64,000 nucleotides of DNA from Bordetella genomosp. 1 (lineage in GTDB: Bacteria > Pseudomonadota > Gammaproteobacteria > Burkholderiales > Burkholderiaceae_B), in NCBI RefSeq assembly GCF_002261335.1, contig NZ_NEVL01000004.1, positions 434,001-498,000 on the forward strand, written 5' to 3'. The translations under genes and the position numbers were made by a program. Below the pieces are notes generated by a model that saw only the letters and a list, made by a program, of their open reading frames with translations, did no database searches and was not told where the DNA came from. Numbering within the stretch: position 1 is the stretch's first letter; the number at the start of each line of letters is the position of its first letter. Below, piece by piece: positions 23,991 through 32,449 of this stretch.

Positions 23991-25391
23991 TCAAAGATGT
24001 GCCGCCAGCGCCGGCGCCAGCGGCGCGGCCGCCTGCAGCAGCGCCAGCCGGGCCCGCGCCACGGTGGCCTGCGACGTGCCCTCCGCCTCCAGCACCAGCA
24101 CCTCTTCGAGGCGGCTGGCGCGCAGCAGCGCGAACGCGTCCTCGAACTCGACGCGTACCCCGTCCACATAGGAAATCCGGCGCGCCTGGTCGAAGCGGGC
24201 CTGGCTGCGCAGCCGCGTCAGCACCGCGCTCATTTCGGCGGCCGGCATCGGCACGCGCAGCACCGGCGCGCGGAACGAGGCGGGCAGCGTCGCAAAGCCG
24301 AGGTCGGCCTCGGGCCAGGCCGACAGGCACTCGAGCAGGCGCGCCGCGGCGTAGACCGCATCGTCGTAGCCATACCAGCGGTCGCGGAAGTAGAGCCGGC
24401 CGCTGAGGTCCACGCCCAGCAGCGCGCCGGTGGCCTGCATGCGCGCGCGGATCGACGCCGCATCGCCGCGCCACGGTGCCGACTCGCCGCCGGCGCGCGT
24501 GACCACGCGCGGCAGGGCCAGGCTGGTGCGGGCGTCGTGCAGCACCAGGCCGCGCGGGTGGCGCGCCAGCACCTGCGGCGCGATCAGCATCATGGCCTGG
24601 TCCGCGGTGAGGACGAGGCCGCGCTTGGTGACCACCGACATCCGGTCGCCGTCGCCGTCGAAGGCGATGCCGAGCTCGCAATCGGAATAGCGCAGGCAGT
24701 ACACCAGGTCCTGCAGATTCTGCGTCAGCGTGGGATGGGCCGGATGCGCCGGCGCGCCCGGCTGGGTCTGGTCGAACAGCACCGTGACCTCGCAGCCCAG
24801 CATGCGCAACAGCGCCGGCGCGACGTGCGCGGTGGTGCCCTGGCCGCAATCGACCACCACCTTGACCGGCCGCGCCAGGCGGATGTCCGCGCTCACGCGC
24901 GCCAGGTAGCACGGCAGCAGATTGAGCGCGCGCCGCGCGCCCGGCGCGATGCCGGACGGCGTCTCCTGCATCACGGCGCGCAGCGCGAGCAGGCCATCGC
25001 CCTGCAGCGGCAGCCCGTCCCACATGACCTTGATCGAGGCGCGCGGCGCGGGCGTTTCGCTGGTGCACACGCTCACGCCCACGCCGCAGTCCATCAGGCG
25101 CGTGGCGTAGCAGGTCATGGGGCTGGTGGCGATGCCGATGTCGACCACGTCGACCCCGGCGGCGCGCAGACCCGCCTGCATCGCGGCGGCGAGCTCCACG
25201 CTGGGCAGCGTGGCATCGCGGCCGATCACGACCGCGCCGAACCGCGCGTCACGGGCACGCAGGCCGATCGCCGTGCCGAGCGCATGGGCGAACGCCGCAT
25301 CGATGACGAGCGGCATGGGTCCTCGCACCTCGCCATCCTTGAAGACGGCGCGCGAGATCGAACGGGTGGCGATTGCAGGTGTGTCTATCAT
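23991..25391 (-). CDS. Phosphomannomutase/phosphoglucomutase-like protein with altered active-site loops
   Basis: The product has 466 residues, normal for the alpha-D-phosphohexomutase family, with four domains recognisable. The metal loop is intact (GIAFDGDGDRMSVV). The phosphoserine loop, usually TGSHNP, is CTSETP, so the Ser aligns but His and Asn are lost. The sugar-binding GEMSGH loop is GVDLSGRLYF, with Glu and His replaced. The phosphate-binding RxSNTEP loop is RASRLEEVL. Such changes suggest loss or change of mutase activity. The gene lies between two LuxR-type regulators and a degenerate Pgi-like gene, all on one strand; joint function is inferred from this. Confidence 0.82.
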   Translation of the reverse strand: MIDTPAIATRSISRAVFKDGEVRGPMPLVIDAAFAHALGTAIGLRARDARFGAVVIGRDATLPSVELAAAMQAGLRAAGVDVVDIGIATSPMTCYATRLMDCGVGVSVCTSETPAPRASIKVMWDGLPLQGDGLLALRAVMQETPSGIAPGARRALNLLPCYLARVSADIRLARPVKVVVDCGQGTTAHVAPALLRMLGCEVTVLFDQTQPGAPAHPAHPTLTQNLQDLVYCLRYSDCELGIAFDGDGDRMSVVTKRGLVLTADQAMMLIAPQVLARHPRGLVLHDARTSLALPRVVTRAGGESAPWRGDAASIRARMQATGALLGVDLSGRLYFRDRWYGYDDAVYAAARLLECLSAWPEADLGFATLPASFRAPVLRVPMPAAEMSAVLTRLRSQARFDQARRISYVDGVRVEFEDAFALLRASRLEEVLVLEAEGTSQATVARARLALLQAAAPLAPALAAHL

Positions 25392-25501
25392 GCTTGACTC
25401 CCGCGTGGCGCTTGCGGCGCACCACGTAGGCAGTATTCCAACGGGTTTCGTTCGGACTGGCAGTCAGGCAGATGGATGAAGCAAAGCAGGATGCCCGGCC
25501 A

Positions 25502-26164
25502 TCAGGGGGAGCCTGCCTCATCCTCGTCCTCTTCCAGTCCCGGGACCAGGCCCAGGTTCACCGCGGTGAAGGCGGCGGCGGCCTGGTTGCGCGCATTCAG
25601 CTTCCAATAGAGCGTGCGTGCGTGCGACTTCACGGTCGCCACCGACGTGCCGACCTCGCGGCTGATCTCGCGCATGGTCTTGCCACGCACCATCAGCCGC
25701 AGGATTTCCTCCTGGCGCTGCGTCAGCCGCGTGGGCGCCTCCGGCGTGCTGGCCTGGCGCCGCGCCGGCGTGCCGCGGATCGGCATCGGATAGCACTCGC
25801 CACCGGCGAGCACCAGCCGCACCGCGGCCGTGAGCGCGGCCGGATTGAGCGACTTCGAGACATACCCCGCCACCCCCGCGCGGATCGCGGCGGCCATCAG
25901 CGCCGCATCGAATTCCGCGTACAGCACCAGCACCCGGCGCGGCGCCAACAGGCCGATCGCCTCGTTGAGCGCCGGCACGTTGCGGGCCGACTGCGCGCCG
26001 CCGCCGAACAGCAGCAGCTCGATCGGGTGCACACCGCTATCGCGCAGCGCCTGCAACTGCGACGAATCGCCGGCCACCAGCCCCGCGTCCAGGCCGGCCT
26101 CGTGCAGCACGTGCTGGATCGCCACGCGCAGCAGGGCATAGTCTTCGATCAGAACCGTGCTCAT
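25502..26164 (-). CDS. LuxR-type regulator with atypical receiver domain (A)
   Basis: The product has 220 residues from the ATG at 26164; the frame is open further upstream without a clear site. The N-terminal response-regulator receiver fold (about 1-120) keeps the acidic pair (IEDY) and the conserved Lys (GYVSK). The phospho-acceptor Asp is replaced by Phe (ELLLFGGG where VLLDL is usual) and the switch Thr by Tyr. The C-terminal LuxR/GerE helix-turn-helix is canonical (LTQRQEEILRLMVRGKTMRE, VGTSVATVKSHARTLYWKL). It should bind DNA but not be switched by phosphorylation. No histidine kinase is nearby. Confidence 0.85.
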   Translation of the reverse strand: MSTVLIEDYALLRVAIQHVLHEAGLDAGLVAGDSSQLQALRDSGVHPIELLLFGGGAQSARNVPALNEAIGLLAPRRVLVLYAEFDAALMAAAIRAGVAGYVSKSLNPAALTAAVRLVLAGGECYPMPIRGTPARRQASTPEAPTRLTQRQEEILRLMVRGKTMREISREVGTSVATVKSHARTLYWKLNARNQAAAAFTAVNLGLVPGLEEDEDEAGSP

Positions 26165-26329
26165 CCGCTCGACCTCTCGCTGGCCGATCCCCCCGGCCGC
26201 CGCGCATCGTGGCGGCTCGAGGGGCATCGTTGAGATCGATCCTAGCAGCGGGCTGCGCGCGTCACCCTCGTGCAGGAGAATGAAGCGCCCGGCTCTTTTG
26301 GCCGGGATCTCAGCCCCCTGCACGGCGCG

Positions 26330-27088
26330 CTACCTGCACATGGCGTAGGCCTGCATCAGCCCGGGATCGCGGATCGGCGCGGGCGGCGCGCCGGCCTCCC
26401 ACTCGAGCGTGGCGCCGCGTTGCAGCGCCGCGTACACGGCCTCGCCCTTGTTTTTCACGTGCAGCCGCTGATACAGCGTGCACGCGTGGGTCTTGGCGGT
26501 CGCCACGGAGATGTTGAGCATGCGGCTGACCGTCTTGATCGGGTAGCCGCGCGCCAGCAACACCAGGACTTCGTATTGGCGCGGCGTGATCTGCAGCAAC
26601 TGCGCGCCCGCCGAGATCGGCATCGCGCCTCGCGCGCCATCGATGCGGGCGGGCAGCACCGCGTGCAGCGCCGGCGTGCCGGCGGCCTGCGGCATGACCT
26701 GCTCGCCCGAAAAACACTGGCCGCCCGCGAGCACCAGCCGGATCGCCGCTTCCATCACTTCGACCGGCGCGGTCTTGAGCAGGCAGCCGCGCGCCGCGCC
26801 GCCCGACTGGGCCAGCACGGCCGGCGGCAACGGCGCCGCGTCGGTCAGCAACAACAGGGACTGCGGCCGCAATACCCGCTGAATCTCGGCCAGCGCGCTG
26901 GCCGCCAGGTCCGCTTCCGGACACAGGCCATAGATCAGGAGATCCGCCTCCATATGACGAGCCTCGGGGGTGGCCAGCTCCGCCACACCCGTCGCTGTAA
27001 TTTCCCACGCATCGTCCAGTTCAGACAAAACTTGCCACAAACCAAGGCGCAACAGCGGGTGAGCTTCGACAAGTACGATCTTGACCAT
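26330..27088 (-). CDS. LuxR-type regulator with atypical receiver domain (B)
   Basis: The product has 252 residues from the ATG at 27088 (AAAGG site); a GTG 9 nt earlier is possible. The receiver-like N-terminus has VEAH in place of the acidic pair and LLIYGL where LLDL is expected, so the phospho-acceptor Asp is missing, although Thr and Lys (CLLKTAP) remain. The C-terminal LuxR helix-turn-helix is intact (ITPRQYEVLVLLARGYPIKT, NISVATAKTHACTLYQRL). It is a paralogue of the next gene 165 nt downstream and probably arose by tandem duplication. The target genes and signal are unknown. Confidence 0.84.
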   Translation of the reverse strand: MVKIVLVEAHPLLRLGLWQVLSELDDAWEITATGVAELATPEARHMEADLLIYGLCPEADLAASALAEIQRVLRPQSLLLLTDAAPLPPAVLAQSGGAARGCLLKTAPVEVMEAAIRLVLAGGQCFSGEQVMPQAAGTPALHAVLPARIDGARGAMPISAGAQLLQITPRQYEVLVLLARGYPIKTVSRMLNISVATAKTHACTLYQRLHVKNKGEAVYAALQRGATLEWEAGAPPAPIRDPGLMQAYAMCR

Positions 27089-27093
27089 TGCTC

Positions 27094-27363
27094 TCACCTT
27101 TCCACGTCAGCAACGTTGTGAACCCGCACAGTTGCGGTTCCCCGTGCCTCCTGGCTGCCGCTGCTGCAACGCGGAAATCCCACCGCCGGATGGCTCCTCT
27201 CCAATCCGGCCTCAGCCTGCCAGGCACGAAAACATAATATTTGTCGGATCTTGTTAACGCAATCTACGCCCTGCTGAATTAGTGCGTTAAAGTTTTCATA
27301 AATCGAAAGCATGACTGCAGGAGTCGTCATACCACGCGTTTTAAACTGTTCGAAAGATGTCAT
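27094..27363 (-). CDS. Possible small protein translated ahead of regulator B
   Basis: An 89-codon frame starts at the ATG at 27363, preceded by a GAGGGGGA site about 10 nt upstream, and stops 5 nt before the ATG of regulator B, its stop overlapping that gene's ribosome-binding region. The N-terminal half (MTSFEQFKTRGMTTPAVMLS) is protein-like and lies in relatively AT-rich DNA; the C-terminal half looks less so. No family is recognised. It could be a coupled leader protein or chance. Confidence 0.35.
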   Translation of the reverse strand: MTSFEQFKTRGMTTPAVMLSIYENFNALIQQGVDCVNKIRQILCFRAWQAEAGLERSHPAVGFPRCSSGSQEARGTATVRVHNVADVER

Positions 27364-28037
27364 CCGGTTGGTATCCCCCTCTTCCTCCGCGCCGCACGAC
27401 AACCGAACAACTTATTGATTTTGCTGGTTTTTTCCAGACCACCCATCCGACACGGGGGAATCATCCCGGCCCGCAGCAATCATCAGAATTAAATTTCCTG
27501 CCGTGACCGTCGGCGAAAAATATGTCACAGCGCGCGCCGAATAACGACGTTATAAACGCCCGGCGGGAATAATCACTCCTTTTAATAACAAGTTTGCGAA
27601 TTTTCTGGTTGCCACCTTTTCCGAACGTCTCCGGCACCCTGTACTCCCCTTTTTTTTCAATGACTTGCATGTCGCCCAAGACCCGTCATGAAACATCATG
27701 GCCGCGACAAATCATTTAGCCGCGCGGATTCATTCTTTTTCATGAGCCAATCCGGGACGTCAGTCTCTTTGCGGAATCCTCGTCCCTCGCCGTTTAGATC
27801 GTGCGCCCGAGGCCGCTCGCCCGAGCGGCCGGACGTGGATTCATGCGGTTTTCAGCAGACCTTATCGCTCGAAACACATTCATTATGTTTTCCAAGCTTT
27901 TGTTTTAAAACGAATTTCCAACACCGTTTAAATGCAGCATGGTGCGGCGCAATGCCGCGCGCGCGCCCCGGTCCGAAAGGGCGCGACATAAGGGAATACG
28001 AGAATTCGTGGCGGTAACCCGGCATGGGTATAGTGCT
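27364..28037. other. Long AT-rich intergenic region
   Basis: About 670 nt separate the minus-strand regulator cluster from the divergent TetR gene. Parts such as 27410-27770 and 27850-27960 are markedly richer in A+T than the surroundings, with T-runs and A-runs. No convincing gene, tRNA or terminator is seen; a 72-codon minus-strand frame at 27461-27679 is unsupported. It likely holds promoters and regulator binding sites, and may be silenced or acquired DNA. Confidence 0.5.
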
Positions 28038-28055
28038 TTCAAACAAACGTTTGAA
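28038..28055. promoter_or_regulatory. PsrA-like operator before the TetR gene
   Basis: A perfect inverted repeat with 7-bp arms (TTCAAAC and GTTTGAA, 4-nt spacer) contains CAAAC-N4-GTTTG, the pattern bound by PsrA-type fatty-acid regulators. It ends 11 nt before the ATG of the TetR gene that heads the beta-oxidation block, so autoregulation and control of the downstream genes are likely. Confidence 0.7.
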
Positions 28056-28066
28056 TTGACGCCTCG

Positions 28067-28738
28067 ATGACCGAACCCCCAGCCTCGACCACCCGTGACG
28101 CCATCCTGGACCATGCCGAACTGCTGTTCGCCCAGCAGGGCCACGACGGCACCTCGATGCGGCAGATCACGAGCGCCGCGGGCGTGAACCTCGCCGCGGT
28201 CAACTACCACTTCGGCTCCAAGGAAGCCCTGGTCCAGGCCGTGCTCAAGCGCCGCCTGGCGGTGGTGAACAGCGAGCGCCTGCGGCTGCTCGACGCGCTG
28301 CAGGCGCAGGCCGAAGGCAAGCCGCTCAAGCCGTCGCAGATCGTGGACGCCTTCTTCGGCACGCTGCTGCGGCTGGCGTCCAGCCCCGATCACGCGGGCA
28401 AGACCTTCCTGCCGCTGCTCGAGCGCACCATGACCGATCCGGCGGGCTTTCTGCGTGCCCTGCTCGCCGAGGAGTACGCCGACGTGATCGAGCGTTACCG
28501 CCAGGCCCTGTTCGAGGCCCTGCCCGACGTGCCGCGCGCCGAGATCATCTGGCGCTTCCAGTTCATGCTGGGCGCCACCTCCTACGCCATCATGGGCACC
28601 GACACCCTGCGCATCGTGACCGGCTGGACGCCCGCCGACGGCGAGCGCGCCGACGATCCCGACATGCTGCTGCCGCGCCTGATGAGCTTCCTGCTGGGCG
28701 GCCTGCGCGCGCCGCTGCCCACCTCCGCGGCACCCTGA
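28067..28738 (+). CDS. TetR-family regulator of beta-oxidation (PsrA-like)
   Basis: The product has 223 residues. The N-terminal TetR helix-turn-helix (about 8-55: DAILDHAELLFAQQGHDGTS, ITSAAGVNLAAVNYHFGSKE) matches PsrA-type regulators, with a C-terminal ligand-binding helical domain. In pseudomonads PsrA binds long-chain fatty acids or acyl-CoAs and represses fad genes. Here it directly precedes an acyl-CoA dehydrogenase gene (48 nt) and a complete fatty-acid degradation block, and carries its own PsrA-like operator. The ligand is inferred. Confidence 0.85.
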   Translation: MTEPPASTTRDAILDHAELLFAQQGHDGTSMRQITSAAGVNLAAVNYHFGSKEALVQAVLKRRLAVVNSERLRLLDALQAQAEGKPLKPSQIVDAFFGTLLRLASSPDHAGKTFLPLLERTMTDPAGFLRALLAEEYADVIERYRQALFEALPDVPRAEIIWRFQFMLGATSYAIMGTDTLRIVTGWTPADGERADDPDMLLPRLMSFLLGGLRAPLPTSAAP

Positions 28739-28786
28739 GCGCGAGGCCCGCGCACGCACGTCCACGATAAATACACCGGAGACACC

Positions 28787-31132
28787 ATGACCGTCGTTCT
28801 CGCCATCCTGTTGTTCGTGCTGCTGCTCGCGGCGCTGGTGCTCGCCGTGGCGCCGCTGCGGCGCGCCCTCCTGACGCGGCCCATCCTGGCGGCCTACCGC
28901 AAGGCGCTGCCGCAGATGTCGGACACCGAGCGCGACGCGCTCGAGGCCGGCACGGTCTGGTGGGAAGGCGAGCTGTTCAGCGGCAAGCCGCGCTGGGAGC
29001 GCCTGCTGGCCTACCCGCGCCCGCGCCTCACCGCCCAGGAACAGGCCTTCATGGACGGCCCGGCCACCGAGGTCTGCGCCATGGTGAGCGACTGGAACAT
29101 CACGCAGGAACGCTACGACCTGCCGGTGGAGGTGTGGGACAAGCTCAAGCGCGATGGCTTCTTCGGCATGATCATCCCGAAGGCCTACGGCGGCCTGGAG
29201 TTCTCGGCCTTTGCCCACTCCGAGATCGTGACGCGGCTGTCGACGCGCTGCTCGGCCCTGGCCGTATCGGTGATGGTGCCGAACTCGCTCGGCCCCGCCG
29301 AGCTGCTGCTGCATTACGGCACCGAAGAACAGAAGTCGCATTACCTGCCGCGTCTCGCGCGCGGCGACGAGATTCCCGCGTTCGCCCTCACCAGCCCCTG
29401 GGCCGGCTCCGACGCCGCCGCCATCCCCGATTTCGGCATCGTGTGCAAGGGCGAGTGGCAGGGCCGCGAGGTGCTGGGCATGCGCGTCACCTGGGACAAG
29501 CGCTACATCACGCTGGCACCGGTGTGCACGCTGCTCGGCCTGGCGTTCCGTCTCTACGACCCCGACGGGCTGCTGGGCGCGCGCCGCGACATCGGCATCA
29601 CCTGCGCGCTGGTGCCGCACGACCACCCCGGCGTGGACACCGGCCGGCGCCACTTCCCGCTCAACGCGATGTTCATGAACGGCCCCACGCGCGGCAACGA
29701 CGTGTTCATGCCGCTCGACTTCATCATCGGCGGACCGGCGATGGCGGGGCACGGCTGGCGCATGCTGATGGAATGCCTGGCCGCGGGCCGCTCGATCTCG
29801 CTGCCCTCGTCGAACACCGGCATGGCCAAGCTCACCGCGCGCGCGGTGGGCGGCTATGCGCGGGTGCGCAGCCAGTTCCGCATGCCGGTGGGCAAGTTCG
29901 AGGGCGTGGAAGAGGCCCTGGCCCGCATCGGCGGCCACACCTACGCGATGGACGCGGCGCGCGCCATGACGGCAGGCGCCATCGACCTCGGCGAGAAGCC
30001 CTCGGTGGTGTCCGCCATCGTCAAGTATCACGTCACCGAGCGCGCGCGTCAGGTCGTCAACGACGGCATGGACGTGATCGGCGGCAAGGGCATCTGCCTC
30101 GGGCCGTCCAACTTCCTGGGCCGCGCCTACCAGCAGCTGCCCATCGGCATCACGGTGGAAGGCGCCAACATCCTCACGCGCAGTCTCATCATCTTCGGCC
30201 AGGGCGCGATCCGCTGCCATCCGCACGTGCTGGCCGAGATGCAGGCGGCGCAGCTGCCCAAGGCGGACGAGGCCCTGCCCGCCTTCGACCGCGCCTTCTG
30301 GGGCCACGTGCGCTTCGTGCTCGGCAACTTCGCGCGCGCCGCCGGCACCGCCCTCACGGGCGCGCGATTCGCGCGCGCCCCCGCCGACGCGGCGCCCGAG
30401 ATGCTGCCTTACTATCGCCAGCTCTCGCGCCTGTCGGCCGCCTTCGCGCTCACGGCCGATACCTGCATGCTGGTGCTGGGCGGCAGCCTCAAGCGGCGCG
30501 AACGCATCTCGGCGCGGCTCGGCGACGTGCTGGCGCAGATGTACCTGGCCAGCGCCGTGCTCAAGCGCTTCGAGGACGAAGGCCGGCAGGCCGCCGATGC
30601 GCCGCTGGCGCACTGGGCCTTGCAGGACGCGCTGCTGCGTGCGCAGGATGCCTTCGACGGCGTGCTCGCCAACGTGCCGCAACGCGCGGTGGCCGGCTTG
30701 CTGCGCGCCGTGATCTACCCCTGGGGCCGTCCGAATCGTGCGCCCGCCGACCGGCTCGGCCAGGAAGTGGCGCGTCTGCTCATCGCGCCCGGCGAATCGC
30801 GTGACCGGCTCACCGCCGGCTGCTACCTGCCCGCCAGCACCGACGAGCCCGTCGGCGCCATCGAGGCCGCGCTCGCGGCCACCGTGCGCGCCGAGCCCGC
30901 CGAGCAGCGCCTGCGCGCGCTCGAGAAGGGCGGCGTGCTCGATGGCAACCCGCAAGCCAATGTGCGTGACATAGCGCAAGCGGCGCACGCGGCCGGCGCC
31001 CTCGGCGCGGAAGACTATGCCATCATTGCCGAACGCAATCGTCTGCGCGACCTCGTGATCGGCGTCGACGACTTCCCCTTCGACTTCGGCGTGACCGGCG
31101 CAGCGCGGCCGGCGGCGCGCCGTGCTGCCTGA
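28787..31132 (+). CDS. fadE: FadE-type acyl-CoA dehydrogenase
   Basis: The product has 781 residues, in the range of E. coli-type FadE (about 815), much longer than ordinary acyl-CoA dehydrogenases. An N-terminal hydrophobic segment (residues 2-25) may anchor it to the membrane. The dehydrogenase core follows (LKRDGFFGMIIPKAYGGLEF, FALTSPWAGSDAAAIPD, PSVVSAIVKYHVTERARQVV, GITVEGANILTRSLIIFGQG). A C-terminal DUF1974-type extension follows. It performs the first, FAD-dependent step of long-chain beta-oxidation. It has a CCGGAGAC site and is the first enzyme gene after the TetR gene. Confidence 0.92.
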   Translation: MTVVLAILLFVLLLAALVLAVAPLRRALLTRPILAAYRKALPQMSDTERDALEAGTVWWEGELFSGKPRWERLLAYPRPRLTAQEQAFMDGPATEVCAMVSDWNITQERYDLPVEVWDKLKRDGFFGMIIPKAYGGLEFSAFAHSEIVTRLSTRCSALAVSVMVPNSLGPAELLLHYGTEEQKSHYLPRLARGDEIPAFALTSPWAGSDAAAIPDFGIVCKGEWQGREVLGMRVTWDKRYITLAPVCTLLGLAFRLYDPDGLLGARRDIGITCALVPHDHPGVDTGRRHFPLNAMFMNGPTRGNDVFMPLDFIIGGPAMAGHGWRMLMECLAAGRSISLPSSNTGMAKLTARAVGGYARVRSQFRMPVGKFEGVEEALARIGGHTYAMDAARAMTAGAIDLGEKPSVVSAIVKYHVTERARQVVNDGMDVIGGKGICLGPSNFLGRAYQQLPIGITVEGANILTRSLIIFGQGAIRCHPHVLAEMQAAQLPKADEALPAFDRAFWGHVRFVLGNFARAAGTALTGARFARAPADAAPEMLPYYRQLSRLSAAFALTADTCMLVLGGSLKRRERISARLGDVLAQMYLASAVLKRFEDEGRQAADAPLAHWALQDALLRAQDAFDGVLANVPQRAVAGLLRAVIYPWGRPNRAPADRLGQEVARLLIAPGESRDRLTAGCYLPASTDEPVGAIEAALAATVRAEPAEQRLRALEKGGVLDGNPQANVRDIAQAAHAAGALGAEDYAIIAERNRLRDLVIGVDDFPFDFGVTGAARPAARRAA

Positions 31133-31144
31133 GGAGCGCTCTGC

Positions 31145-32449
31145 ATGACATTCAAACCGGTGTATGTGGTCGACGGCGCGCGCAGCCCCTTCCTGAAGGC
31201 GCGCACCGGTCCCGGCCCGTTCTCCGCCGCGGACCTCGCGGTGCAGGCCGGCCGCGACCTGCTGCTGCGCCAGCGCTTCGCTCCCACCGAACTCGACGAA
31301 GTCATCGTCGGCTGCGCCGCGCCCTCGCCCGACGAAGTCAACATCGGCCGCGTGATCGCGCTGCGGCTCGGCTGCGGCGATCGCGTGCCGGGCTGGACCG
31401 TGATGCGCAACTGCGCCTCGGGCATGCAGGCGCTCGACAGCGCCATCACCGACATCCAGCTGGGCCGCAGCCAGCTGGTGCTGGCCGGCGGCGTCGATGC
31501 GCTGTCGCGCGCGCCGCTGCTGTTCTCCGACGACATGGCGCGCTGGCTGGCCCAGTGGTATGCGGCGCGCGGCGCCGGCGCCAAGCTCGCGCAGCTGCGC
31601 AAGCTGCGCCTGCGCGACCTGGCGCCCGTGATCGGCCTGCTCAAGGGGCTCACCGATCCGGTGGTCGGCCTCTCGATGGGCCAGACCGCCGAAAACGTCG
31701 CCACCCGCTTCGCGATCTCGCGCACGCGCATGGACGAGTACGCCGTCACGAGCCACCAGCGCGCGCTCGCCGCGCGCGAGGCCGGCCGGCTGGCCGAGGT
31801 GGTGCCGCTGGTCGACGCGCGCGGCACGGTCTATCCCGACGACGACGGCGTGCGCGCCGACTCGTCGGTGGAGCGCCTGGCGCGGCTCAAGCCCGTGTTC
31901 GACAAGCCCTGGGGCAACATCACCGCCGGCAACAGCTCGCAGGTCACCGACGGCGCGGCCTTGCTGCTGCTCGCCTCCGAAGAGGCGGTGCAGCGCCACG
32001 GCCTCGCGCCGATCGGCCGCATCCTCGACACGCAATGGGCCGCGCTCGACCCGGCCTACATGGGCCTGGGCCCGGTACACGCCGCCACGCCCATCCTGCA
32101 ACGCCACGGCCTCACGCTCAACGCGCTCGACCTGTGGGAGATCAACGAGGCCTTCGCGGCCCAGGTGCTGGGCTGCTTGGCGGCCTGGCAGGATCCCGAT
32201 TACTGCCGCGACCACCTCGGCACCGACCCCTGGGGCGCGCTCGACCTCGACCGCCTCAACGTCGACGGCGGCGCGATCGCGCTGGGCCACCCGGTGGGCG
32301 CCTCGGGCGCGCGCATCGTGCTGCACCTGATCGAGGCGCTGCGCGCCCGCGCGCTCACGCGCGGCATGGCGGCCATCTGCATCGGCGGCGGCCAGGGCGG
32401 CGCCATGCTGGTCGAAGCATTCCCGGCACACGCCAAGGAGGCCGCATGA
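31145..32449 (+). CDS. Acetyl-CoA acyltransferase (thiolase, FadI-like)
   Basis: The product has 434 residues, longer than the second thiolase downstream and similar to the FadI/trifunctional-beta type. The nucleophilic Cys lies in VMRNCASGMQALDSAITD. NEAFAAQVLGCLAAW carries the conserved NEAF region, and ALGHPVGASGARIVLH the His motif. CIGGGQGGAM replaces the usual Cys-containing CxGxGxG only in spacing; its Cys is present. It cleaves 3-ketoacyl-CoA to acetyl-CoA. It starts 12 nt after fadE and overlaps the next gene by 4 nt, making a tight operon. Confidence 0.9.
   Translation: MTFKPVYVVDGARSPFLKARTGPGPFSAADLAVQAGRDLLLRQRFAPTELDEVIVGCAAPSPDEVNIGRVIALRLGCGDRVPGWTVMRNCASGMQALDSAITDIQLGRSQLVLAGGVDALSRAPLLFSDDMARWLAQWYAARGAGAKLAQLRKLRLRDLAPVIGLLKGLTDPVVGLSMGQTAENVATRFAISRTRMDEYAVTSHQRALAAREAGRLAEVVPLVDARGTVYPDDDGVRADSSVERLARLKPVFDKPWGNITAGNSSQVTDGAALLLLASEEAVQRHGLAPIGRILDTQWAALDPAYMGLGPVHAATPILQRHGLTLNALDLWEINEAFAAQVLGCLAAWQDPDYCRDHLGTDPWGALDLDRLNVDGGAIALGHPVGASGARIVLHLIEALRARALTRGMAAICIGGGQGGAMLVEAFPAHAKEAA

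Noticed and set aside
27905-32431. A 1508-codon open frame on the minus strand opposite the fadE and thiolase genes
   Set aside because: It is low-complexity (Arg, His, Gln, Ala, Gly rich) and lies antisense to clear beta-oxidation genes. Such frames arise from GC-rich codon bias.
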